Below, piece by piece: positions 7,392 through 16,289 of a stretch of 16,289 nt of DNA. The translations under genes were made by a program, and so were the position numbers. The stretch spans positions 1-16,289 of the forward strand of contig JAURLR010000111.1 in assembly GCA_030831135.1 (NCBI GenBank), read 5' to 3'. This DNA comes from Alphaproteobacteria bacterium. Its GTDB lineage: Bacteria; Pseudomonadota; Alphaproteobacteria; UBA6615. The notes below the pieces were generated by a model that saw only the letters and a program-made list of their open reading frames with translations, did not search any database and was not told the origin of the DNA. How positions within the stretch are numbered: the first letter of the stretch is position 1; each line of letters starts with the position of its first letter.

Positions 7392-8714
7392 ATGCTTTCG
7401 AACCATGAACTCCTGCCCCTTGCCATCGTTGTCCTTGTCGCTCTGTCCTGCGGCATCCTTCTCACGCGCCTGAAACAGCCCGCCGTTGTCGGATATATTT
7501 TCGCCGGCTTTGTGCTGGGACCATCGGTGTTTGGTCTCGTGGAAAACGAGGCAAGCATCGGTTTGCTGGCCGAACTGGGGATGCTGTTGCTGCTCTATGT
7601 GATCGGCATGGAGCTCAGCCTGCGGGCCTTTCGCCGCATCTGGAAGATCGCCGTCACGACGGTGCTGCTGCAGACATTCGGTGCCATGCTGATGGTCTGG
7701 CTGATCAGCGTCCAGCTCAACTGGCCACTCACGGCCGTGATGCTGATGGCCTTTGTGCTGGCGCTCTCGAGCACCGCCGTTGCGGTCAAGATGCTCGAAG
7801 ACATCGGCGAATTGCGCACGCGCACCGGCAAGATCACGGTCGGCATCCTGATCGCACAGGATCTGGCCGTGGTGCCGATGATCCTGCTGGTCGACATTGC
7901 CGCGATCGGAAAGTTCGACGCCGTCGCCATCGGCCGGATCATCCTGTCCGTGGGCTTGCTGCTGGCCCTGATCCTTTTCCTGAGCCGGCGTCAGCGCCTC
8001 AACATCCCGATCCTCAGCGCCACCCAGGGCCATACGGATCTGACCCCCTTGTTGGGCCTGGTCTGCTGCTTCGGTGCGGCCACCATATCTGCCCTGCTGG
8101 GCCTTTCCCCGGCTTACGGTGCGTTCCTTGCGGGCCTGACCATCGGCAACAGCAATCTGCGCGTCGGCATGCTGGAAATGGTCATGCCGATCCAGAGCAT
8201 CCTGATGATGGTGTTCTTCCTGTCCATCGGCCTGCTGATCGATGTGGCGCTGATCTGGGACAATATCGGTATCATCCTGCTGATGCTGCTGATCGTGACG
8301 GTGGGCAAGACCGCGATCAACCTGGCGATTTTTGGCGCGCTTCGAATGCCCTGGGCGCAGGCATTGCTGACGGCCCTGATCCTCGCCCAGGTCGGTGAAT
8401 TCTCCTTCCTGCTCGGCAATGTCGGATTGCAGCGCGGAATTATTTCCAGTGACGAGTTCCGGATCATTCTCTCCGTCACGGCGCTCTCGCTCATCATCTC
8501 GCCGCTTTACATGAACGCGATCCGCCGCCTGCACCGCGCGGCCTCGTTTCAGCGCGCCTCCATCAAATACGTCTTGCGCCTCGCCTTTGGCCGCGAGGCG
8601 GCAAGCGTTCAGCGTGCTTTCCGCGCCATTGTGAACCTGAAGCCGGGAATTCCGAGCCGGCTCCGCCGCACCAGGGCGGAGAAGCCGAGACCCGACGAAA
8701 CCCCGAGCGACTGA
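7392..8714 (+). CDS. CPA2-family monovalent cation:proton antiporter without RCK domain
   Basis: This is an inner-membrane Na+/H+ or K+/H+ exchanger, or a K+ efflux system of the KefB/GerN/YbaL type. The protein is 440 aa with about a dozen hydrophobic segments from residue 8 to 375. Family marks include PAVVGYIFAGFVLGPSVFG (30-48), LALSSTAVAVKMLED (123-137), the transport-site pair Gln156-Asp157 in LIAQDLAVVP, GLSPAYGAFLAGLTIGNS (237-254) and AQVGEFSFLLG (332-342). After the last membrane segment there is only a basic tail of about 60 residues (RRTRAEKPRP), with none of the RCK/TrkA-N nucleotide-binding domain of KefB/KefC. The ion cannot be assigned. The gene starts 42 bases after the radical SAM stop and ends 5 bases before rnhB. 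Confidence 0.9.
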   Translation: MLSNHELLPLAIVVLVALSCGILLTRLKQPAVVGYIFAGFVLGPSVFGLVENEASIGLLAELGMLLLLYVIGMELSLRAFRRIWKIAVTTVLLQTFGAMLMVWLISVQLNWPLTAVMLMAFVLALSSTAVAVKMLEDIGELRTRTGKITVGILIAQDLAVVPMILLVDIAAIGKFDAVAIGRIILSVGLLLALILFLSRRQRLNIPILSATQGHTDLTPLLGLVCCFGAATISALLGLSPAYGAFLAGLTIGNSNLRVGMLEMVMPIQSILMMVFFLSIGLLIDVALIWDNIGIILLMLLIVTVGKTAINLAIFGALRMPWAQALLTALILAQVGEFSFLLGNVGLQRGIISSDEFRIILSVTALSLIISPLYMNAIRRLHRAASFQRASIKYVLRLAFGREAASVQRAFRAIVNLKPGIPSRLRRTRAEKPRPDETPSD

Positions 8715-9320
8715 GCACCATGCGCTCGCGCCTCGACGATCACGATCTTGATGGCGTGGCCGGTGTTGATGAGGCCGGGCGCGGCCCCTGGGCCGGACCG
8801 GTGATGGCAGCAGCAGCCATTCTCACACCCCGTTCTGCAGAAGCATTGCGCGCCGCCGGGGTCGATGACTCCAAGACACTGACCCGCAAGGCGCGCGAAC
8901 GCTGCTTCGAGGTTATCTGCGCGCAACAGACCGATGGCCATCTGTGGTTGGCCATCGAACCCGCCGAGGTTTGCGAGATCGACGACATCAACATCCTGCA
9001 TGCCACCATGGCGGCCATGAGCCGGGCGGTGTCGGCGTTGCCCGTGCCGGTCCACCGGGCGCTGATTGACGGCAACCGGTTGCCTGCCCTCGACTGCCCC
9101 GGGGAGGCGATCATCGGCGGAGACGCCAGGGTCCTCTCGATTGCCACTGCCTCGATCGCCGCAAAAGTCAGCCGCGACCGCCTGATGGCAAAACTGGCCG
9201 AAATCCATCCCGGTTATGGATGGGAACGCAACGCCGGCTATGGCACGGCCGAGCATCGGCGCGGACTGGAATCCCTTGGCGTGACGAAACATCACCGCCG
9301 CAGCTTCGCACCCATACGCA

Positions 9321-11604
<2,284 letters not shown>

Positions 11605-11614
11605 GGCGCGGACA

Positions 11615-11643
11615 TTGTCGATCAACAAACCGCCTTCTAACAT
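11615..11643 (+). promoter_or_regulatory. Candidate promoter of dciA
   Basis: TTGTCG (11615-11620) and TAACAT (11638-11643) are spaced by 17 bases in the 87-bp gap between the divergent mutY and dciA starts. Both match the sigma-70 consensus at four of six positions. Transcription would begin near 11650. Confidence 0.35.
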
Positions 11644-11691
11644 GCGCGCGTGTTCGACACAGCTGAATGCGAACCCGGACGGGACCAGATC

Positions 11692-12192
11692 ATGACACGG
11701 AAGCGAGCCGGCGGCCTGCGCGCCATCGGCGCCGAAAGCAGCAAGGCAACAAGCCCCATCCGCCGCAAACGCGGGTTTTTCGAGGCGAGCGTCTTCTCGG
11801 ACTGGACTGCCATTGTCGGTCCCGATCTCGGTGACCAATGCGTACCTCTCCGCCTCGTGCGCGGCCCGGAAGGTGAAGGCGGCACTCTGCATGTTCGGGT
11901 TACCGGCCCGCTGGCCCTCGAACTCCAGCATCTCGAACCCCAGGTCATCGAACGAATCAACGGGTTTTATGGATTCCGTGCCATTGCGCGTTTGCGCATG
12001 CACCAGGGTCCGATTGCGCCGCCGGTGAGAAAGTCCAGACCTGCACCGCCCAAAGCCTCTGACGACGATCTTGCAGCGCTCGAACAACAACTCGCCACGG
12101 TAACGGATCCCGAACTGCGACGGGCCCTCAAAGAACTGGGCCAGTCCATCATGGCGCGCAAAGACAGGACCGCATCCGGCACGAAGACCTAA
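11692..12192 (+). CDS. dciA: DciA-family (DUF721) replicative helicase loader/assistant
   Basis: DciA is the ancestral bacterial partner that helps load DnaB at the origin in species without DnaC or DnaI; most alphaproteobacteria have it, often annotated DUF721. The protein is 166 aa. The KH-like core runs from about 27 to 105, including SDWTAIVGPDLGDQCVPLRL, the strand GGTLHVRVTGPLALELQHLEPQVIERIN, and GFRAIARLRM. A charged C-terminal tail follows (DDDLAALEQQLATVTDPELRRALKELG), as usual for these variable extensions. A GTG start at 11650 would add 14 residues; ATG 11692 is chosen because it gives the common basic N-terminus MTRKR and has GGGA seven bases upstream. The domain match is by eye, but length, position and neighbours agree. 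Confidence 0.82.
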   Translation: MTRKRAGGLRAIGAESSKATSPIRRKRGFFEASVFSDWTAIVGPDLGDQCVPLRLVRGPEGEGGTLHVRVTGPLALELQHLEPQVIERINGFYGFRAIARLRMHQGPIAPPVRKSRPAPPKASDDDLAALEQQLATVTDPELRRALKELGQSIMARKDRTASGTKT

Positions 12193-12238
12193 GGGCACCA
12201 GTCTCGTTTCCGTCACAATCTGCTGTCAGGCTGTGTGT

Positions 12239-12262
12239 GAAACTAGGCAAACAACTGGTTTC
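12239..12262 (+). terminator. Possible terminator hairpin after dciA
   Basis: GAAACTAG (12239-12246) can pair with CTGGTTTC (12255-12262), seven Watson-Crick pairs plus one G-U, around an 8-base loop. A T-run begins only six bases later (12269), so it is at best a weak intrinsic terminator separating dciA from the next gene's promoter. Confidence 0.3.
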
Positions 12263-12279
12263 AAAGCGTTTTTCCTCGC

Positions 12280-12308
12280 TTGTGCCGCATGTTTGCAGGT
12301 TTCATAAT
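12280..12308 (+). promoter_or_regulatory. Candidate promoter of the DsbA-like gene
   Basis: TTGTGC (12280-12285) and CATAAT (12303-12308) are 17 bases apart; the -10 matches consensus at five of six positions. Transcription would begin near 12315, giving a leader of about 22 bases that contains GGAG at 12327-12330, six bases before the GTG at 12337. Confidence 0.5.
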
Positions 12309-12336
12309 TGGCTACATATTGTGTTTGGAGACTGTT

Positions 12337-12957
12337 GTGCACCTATATAGACGAATCGGAGCCGCCCTCGTCGGTTTGACGGCCTTTGTCATGCTTGCCG
12401 GTTCTGCACCTGCGCAGGACGGCGGCGATACGGCAACCATGCTCTCGGAGCGGGTCATCGGGAGCCCGGACGCACCGGTGACGGTCATCGAATATTTCTC
12501 CCTGACCTGCGGCCATTGCGCAGATTTTCACAACAACACCTATGACGCGGTGAAGGAAAAATACATCGACACCGGCAAGGTAAAATTTGTCTACCGGGAC
12601 TTCCCGCTTGATGGCGTGGCACTGCGAGCCTCGATGATGGCGCGCTGCGTGGATGAACGACGGTATCCCGGTGTTATCCAGATTCTGTTCAAGAGCCAGA
12701 ACAACTGGGCGCGCGCGGCAGATCCGGTCGCGGAAATCAAAAAGATCGGACAGCTTGCGGGACTCGGTGACGAAGCGTTTCAGTCCTGCATGCAGTCCGA
12801 GGCGCTCGCCAACGGCATTCTGGCGGGACGTCAGGATGCGAGCACGGCAGGCGTCCAGAGCACACCGACTTTTCAAATCGAAGGTCAGCTTTATCCCGGA
12901 TCACGTTCGATCGAGGAATTCTCGGAAATTCTCGATCCGCTTATTGCGAAAAACTGA
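12337..12957 (+). CDS. Exported DsbA-family thiol:disulfide oxidoreductase
   Basis: This is a periplasmic thioredoxin-fold protein (DsbA/thioredoxin_4 group) likely oxidising or isomerising disulfides in secreted proteins. It is 206 aa. The signal peptide has basic residues in HLYRR, an Ala/Leu/Val core and probable cleavage after GSAPA, near residue 26. The redox motif CGHC is Cys58-Cys61 in EYFSLTCGHCADFH, and the cis-proline loop is in VQSTPTFQIEG. Two further cysteines (in MMARCVDE and FQSCMQSE) are typical of this subgroup. The frame is open from a TTG at 12280 and an ATG at 12289, but those lie on the candidate promoter; GTG 12337 has a good GGAG and gives a clean signal peptide. It is followed after 27 bases by smc, with which it may be cotranscribed. 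Confidence 0.88.
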   Translation: MHLYRRIGAALVGLTAFVMLAGSAPAQDGGDTATMLSERVIGSPDAPVTVIEYFSLTCGHCADFHNNTYDAVKEKYIDTGKVKFVYRDFPLDGVALRASMMARCVDERRYPGVIQILFKSQNNWARAADPVAEIKKIGQLAGLGDEAFQSCMQSEALANGILAGRQDASTAGVQSTPTFQIEGQLYPGSRSIEEFSEILDPLIAKN

Positions 12958-12984
12958 TTTCGGCTTTCAGGGGGTTACGTACCA

Positions 12985-15900
12985 GTGCAGTTCAACAAGC
13001 TGAGATTGACGGGCTTCAAGTCCTTCGTGAATGGGACCGATCTCGATATCGCCCCGGGCCTGACGGGCATTGTCGGCCCGAATGGCTGCGGCAAGTCCAA
13101 CCTTGTCGAAGCCCTGCGCTGGGTCATGGGTGAAACCTCGGCCAAGCAGATGCGTGGCGGCGGGATGGACGACGTGATCTTTGGTGGCACGTCGGATCGC
13201 CCGGCACGCAATTCCGCAGAGGTCGTCCTCAGTCTCGATAACGCGGACCGGACGGCGCCGAGCCAGTTCAACGACACCGATGAGCTTGAAATTTCGCGCC
13301 GCATCGAACGCGAAAAAGGCTCGAACTATCGGGTCAATGGAACAGATGTGCGCGCCCGTGACGTTCACATTCTGTTTGCCGATCAGGCCACCGGCCCCCG
13401 CTCCACCGCGCTGGTCAGTCAGGGCCGTGTCAGCGCGCTGATCAGTGCAAAACCGGGCGACCGGCGCCTGCTGCTCGAAGAAGCAGCAGGCATCACCGGC
13501 CTGCATTCACGTCGGCACGAAGCTGAGCTCCGTCTGCGCGCAGCCGAGGGCAACCTTGAACGCCTGGAAGACGTGCTTGTCACGCTGGACGCCCAGTTGC
13601 AGGGGCTCAAGAAGCAGGTCCGTCAGGCCCGCCGTTACAAGAATATCTCTCACGACATTCGCAAGACCGAAGCAGCGGTCCTGCACCATCGCTGGATTCA
13701 GGCGCGAGAAGCCGTGGCCGCGTGCGAGGAGCAACTGCGTGCGAGCGAGACCGTTGTGGCCGAGCAGGCGCGCATGGTTTCCCAGACCACCCGAACCCGC
13801 GAAGAAGCCGCAGCCGCGCTGATCCCGTTGCGCGAGGCCGAAGCTGCCGCAGCGGCCGAATTACAGCGTCTCAATATTGCGCGCGAGGAACTGGACGCCG
13901 AGGAGCGCCGCACCAAATCCGCAGCCGAGCAGTGGCAAACCCGCCTCACACAGATCGAGGCCGATCTTGGCCGCGAGCGCGGACTGGCCAATGAAGCCAA
14001 GGTTGCGCTGGATCGTATGGGCAAGGAAAAAAGCGAAATTGAACGCGCCTGTGCCGGTGAAGACAGCCTGATTGCCGAAACCCGGGCAGCGCGCGAATCC
14101 CGCGCCGAACGTGTTCAGGCGCTTGAAAATGAACTGACCGGGCTGATGGAACGCCTTGCAAATGGCGAAGCGCAGATCGCCGCCCTTGAGCGTGAGCTCG
14201 GCGAACTGGATGCCCGCCGCCGCCGGCTCGACAGTCAGGCCAGCGAAGCGCGTGTCGAACGCGAAGCCATTGAAGCGCAGGGCCTGACCTCTGATGAATT
14301 GATCACCGCTGAAGCCGATATGAACACGGCGGAAGAATCCCTGAAAGCAGCACGAGTATCGCTGGAGAACGCCGATACAGCACGCGAAAGCGCTGAAACC
14401 CGGCGCGATAAGGTCCGCGATGTGCGGTCGCAATCCGCCGAGGCTTTGTCTCGGCTCCGCGCCGAAGCGGGCGCTCTGGAAGACGTACTCGCCAATGACG
14501 CGGAAACCGAGGCCGCCGACTGGACCCCGATGATCGACGAGATCGAGGTCACCCAGGGTTACGAAGGCGCGCTTGGCGCCGCGTTGGGCGAAGACCTTGA
14601 TGCCCCGATGGACCCGCGCGCGCCACGTCACTGGACGATGCGCGCCGCATCCCAGGATGACCCGGCCCTGCCACAGGGCGTTCGCCCGTTGAGCGAATAT
14701 GTCAGCAAGTCCGGGGCCCTTGGCCGCCGTCTGGCACAAATCGGCATCGTCGATGATGCTGAAACCGGCAATCGCCTTGCTGCCGAACTGAAGCCGGGCC
14801 AGCGCCTCGTGGATCTCGAGGGCCGCCTGTGGCGCTGGGATGGTTACGTCGCCAGTGGTGATGCGCGCTCATCAGCGTCCACACGCCTGCGCCAGCGCAA
14901 TCGCCTGACCGAACTGGGGGGGCGTATTGCGGCCGCCGAGACGACTTTTGAGCGCATTGAGGCGGACTTCGTTGCCGCGCGGGAAAATGCGAATGCGGCA
15001 ATCGAAGCCACCCGCGACGCACGCGCACAGATGGATGCCGCCGATGACGGCGCGGCTCGGGCCCGCCGCAACCATGCCAAACTGTCGAGTGAATTCGCAG
15101 CCCGGATTGCCCGCCACGAAAGCCTCACCGAAACCCTCGCGCGAATCGCAGGGGAAATCGCCGAAGTCGAAACCGGCCTTGCCGATGCCCGCGAACGACG
15201 CCAGACAATCGGGGATCTCGACGAGATCCGCTCCAATACGGAAGCCATGCGCGGCCAGCTTGGCGAAGCGCGCAATGCCCTGTCCGCCGCACAGAGCGAA
15301 CATGACCGCCTGGTGCGTGAAGCCGAGGAACGCCATCGTCGCATTTCCGCACTGGCCGCCGAGGAGACATCCTGGCTGGCCCGACACAACGGCGCAGGCG
15401 AACGAATTGGCGAACTCGAAACCCGAGAGGCCCAGGCGCGCGGCGAACTGGAAACCCTCTCGGCAAAACCGGCCGAGATCGAGGCCCTGCGCTCGGGCCT
15501 GATGGACCAGCTCAACGCGGCTGAATCCAAGCGTAATACGGCCGGTGACGCGGTCGCACGCGCCGATGAGAGCCTTTCGGTGGCAGAACGCGAGATGCGG
15601 GACGCCGAAGCAAAACTTGCAGACATGCGGGAGGACAAGGTCCGGACCGAATCCGCCGTCGCCCAGGCCACCCAGATTTTGCAGACCGTCGTGGCGCGGA
15701 TCGCCGAACGTCTGGAATGCAAACCCGAAGCAGTCCTGCCCCTGGCCGAAGTGCCCGAGGACAAGGAACTCCCGGATCTGGACTCTTCCGACAAACGGCT
15801 CGAGCGCCTGATGCGCGAACGCGACAATATGGGACCGGTCAATCTGCGCGCTGAGCAGGAATCCGAAGAGCTTGAGGAAAAGATCGAAACGATCATCACC

Positions 15901-16289
15901 GAGCGCGAAGACCTTGTGGCGGCAATCGACCGGTTGCGCCGCGGCATTGCGAGCCTCAACCGGGAGGCCCGCCAGCGCCTTCTGACCTCATTCACCGAAG
16001 TCGACAAGCACTTCCAGGAATTGTTTGCGCGGCTTTTCGGCGGTGGACGGGCCCATCTGGAACTGACCGACGCCGAGGACCCCTTGCAGGCCGGCATCGA
16101 GATCTACGCTAGCCCGCCGGGCAAGAAGCTGCAAATTCTCTCGCTGCTCTCGGGCGGCGAGCAGGCCCTGACCGCAACAGCACTGCTGTTTGCCGTCTTC
16201 CTGACCAATCCGGCGCCGATTTGCGTCCTCGATGAGGTCGACGCCCCGCTCGATGACGCCAATGTGGACCGTTTCTGCAACCTTCTCGA
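12985..16289 (+). CDS. smc: Chromosome segregation protein SMC (3' end cut by window)
   Basis: SMC forms the ATPase core of the Smc-ScpAB condensin, which organises and separates sister chromosomes. The 1,101 codons present read without interruption and run off the edge; by family length perhaps 40-50 residues are missing. Walker A is GPNGCGKSN (31-39); the Q-loop/arm region contains VSQGRVSALISAKPGDRR. Long Ala/Glu/Arg-rich coiled coils span about 165-505 and 635-945, around a compact hinge (about 513-625). The C-terminal head has MGPVNLRAEQE, FARLFGGGRAHLEL, the signature LLSGGEQALTA (Ser1056-Gly1058) and Walker B VLDEVDAPLD (Asp1083, Glu1084). The start is GTG (VQFNKLRLTGFKSFV), with AGGGGG ten bases upstream. 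It lies 27 bases after the DsbA-like gene. Confidence 0.96.
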   Translation, partial: MQFNKLRLTGFKSFVNGTDLDIAPGLTGIVGPNGCGKSNLVEALRWVMGETSAKQMRGGGMDDVIFGGTSDRPARNSAEVVLSLDNADRTAPSQFNDTDELEISRRIEREKGSNYRVNGTDVRARDVHILFADQATGPRSTALVSQGRVSALISAKPGDRRLLLEEAAGITGLHSRRHEAELRLRAAEGNLERLEDVLVTLDAQLQGLKKQVRQARRYKNISHDIRKTEAAVLHHRWIQAREAVAACEEQLRASETVVAEQARMVSQTTRTREEAAAALIPLREAEAAAAAELQRLNIAREELDAEERRTKSAAEQWQTRLTQIEADLGRERGLANEAKVALDRMGKEKSEIERACAGEDSLIAETRAARESRAERVQALENELTGLMERLANGEAQIAALERELGELDARRRRLDSQASEARVEREAIEAQGLTSDELITAEADMNTAEESLKAARVSLENADTARESAETRRDKVRDVRSQSAEALSRLRAEAGALEDVLANDAETEAADWTPMIDEIEVTQGYEGALGAALGEDLDAPMDPRAPRHWTMRAASQDDPALPQGVRPLSEYVSKSGALGRRLAQIGIVDDAETGNRLAAELKPGQRLVDLEGRLWRWDGYVASGDARSSASTRLRQRNRLTELGGRIAAAETTFERIEADFVAARENANAAIEATRDARAQMDAADDGAARARRNHAKLSSEFAARIARHESLTETLARIAGEIAEVETGLADARERRQTIGDLDEIRSNTEAMRGQLGEARNALSAAQSEHDRLVREAEERHRRISALAAEETSWLARHNGAGERIGELETREAQARGELETLSAKPAEIEALRSGLMDQLNAAESKRNTAGDAVARADESLSVAEREMRDAEAKLADMREDKVRTESAVAQATQILQTVVARIAERLECKPEAVLPLAEVPEDKELPDLDSSDKRLERLMRERDNMGPVNLRAEQESEELEEKIETIITEREDLVAAIDRLRRGIASLNREARQRLLTSFTEVDKHFQELFARLFGGGRAHLELTDAEDPLQAGIEIYASPPGKKLQILSLLSGGEQALTATALLFAVFLTNPAPICVLDEVDAPLDDANVDRFCNLL

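Noticed and set aside
7335..8534. A 399-codon minus-strand frame rich in Gln, Asp, His and Arg
   Set aside because: It is the exact antisense of a hydrophobic membrane protein, which automatically yields polar residues; it has no domain or ribosome site, and the plus-strand antiporter is certain.
11605..12216. Open frame extending mutY by about 200 codons at its N-terminus
   Set aside because: It is antisense to dciA, shows no MutY-family sequence, and the ATG at 11604 gives the usual MutY N-terminus; stop-free antisense frames are common in GC-rich DNA.
14844..16097. A 417-codon minus-strand Ser/Arg/Ala-rich frame
   Set aside because: Low-complexity antisense shadow of the SMC coiled coil, which reads through without a stop on the plus strand.

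Overview
This is a gene-dense, GC-rich stretch of bacterial chromosome with twelve complete protein genes and one truncated one. It holds no RNA genes, mobile elements or CRISPR. The sequence points to an alphaproteobacterium: it has a CcrM-type GANTC adenine methyltransferase, a DciA (DUF721) helicase loader, an ETF-ubiquinone oxidoreductase and an exact GTTC-N7-GTTC box, the alphaproteobacterial LexA (SOS) operator form. The rnhB-ccrM-mutY-dciA-dsbA-like-smc order resembles what I recall of Caulobacter and its relatives. I would guess a Caulobacterales/Hyphomonadaceae-type organism; the order is a guess, the class is not.

Layout. (1) 49-1719, minus: ETF-ubiquinone oxidoreductase, feeding electrons from fatty-acid and amino-acid oxidation into ubiquinone. 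(2) 1849-6183, plus: a family-4-like uracil-DNA glycosylase, then a periplasmic lytic transglycosylase, moaB (overlapping the transglycosylase by 14 nt) and an APH-fold kinase. (3) 6219-7349, plus: a PA0069/SplB-like radical SAM protein behind a perfect SOS box, and so probably DNA-damage inducible. (4) 7392-9352: a CPA2 cation/proton antiporter and ribonuclease HII. (5) 9435-10541: ccrM, preceded by five GANTC sites within 98 nt. (6) 10534-11604, minus: mutY, convergent with ccrM and overlapping it by 8 nt. (7) 11692-16289, plus: dciA, a secreted DsbA-like thiol oxidoreductase, and smc running off the right edge.

Genome maintenance dominates: uracil excision, A/8-oxoG repair, RNA-DNA hybrid cleavage, adenine methylation, helicase loading, chromosome condensation and a probable SOS-induced radical SAM enzyme. 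The strongest signals beyond gene content are regulatory: the SOS box placed on the -35 region of the radical SAM gene, and the GANTC cluster in the ccrM leader, which suggests control of ccrM by its own methylation mark. No clearly novel multi-gene system is visible. Family-level oddities are a uracil-DNA glycosylase without the usual Fe-S cysteine pattern, a compact SMC hinge, and an APH-like kinase whose HxD histidine is replaced.
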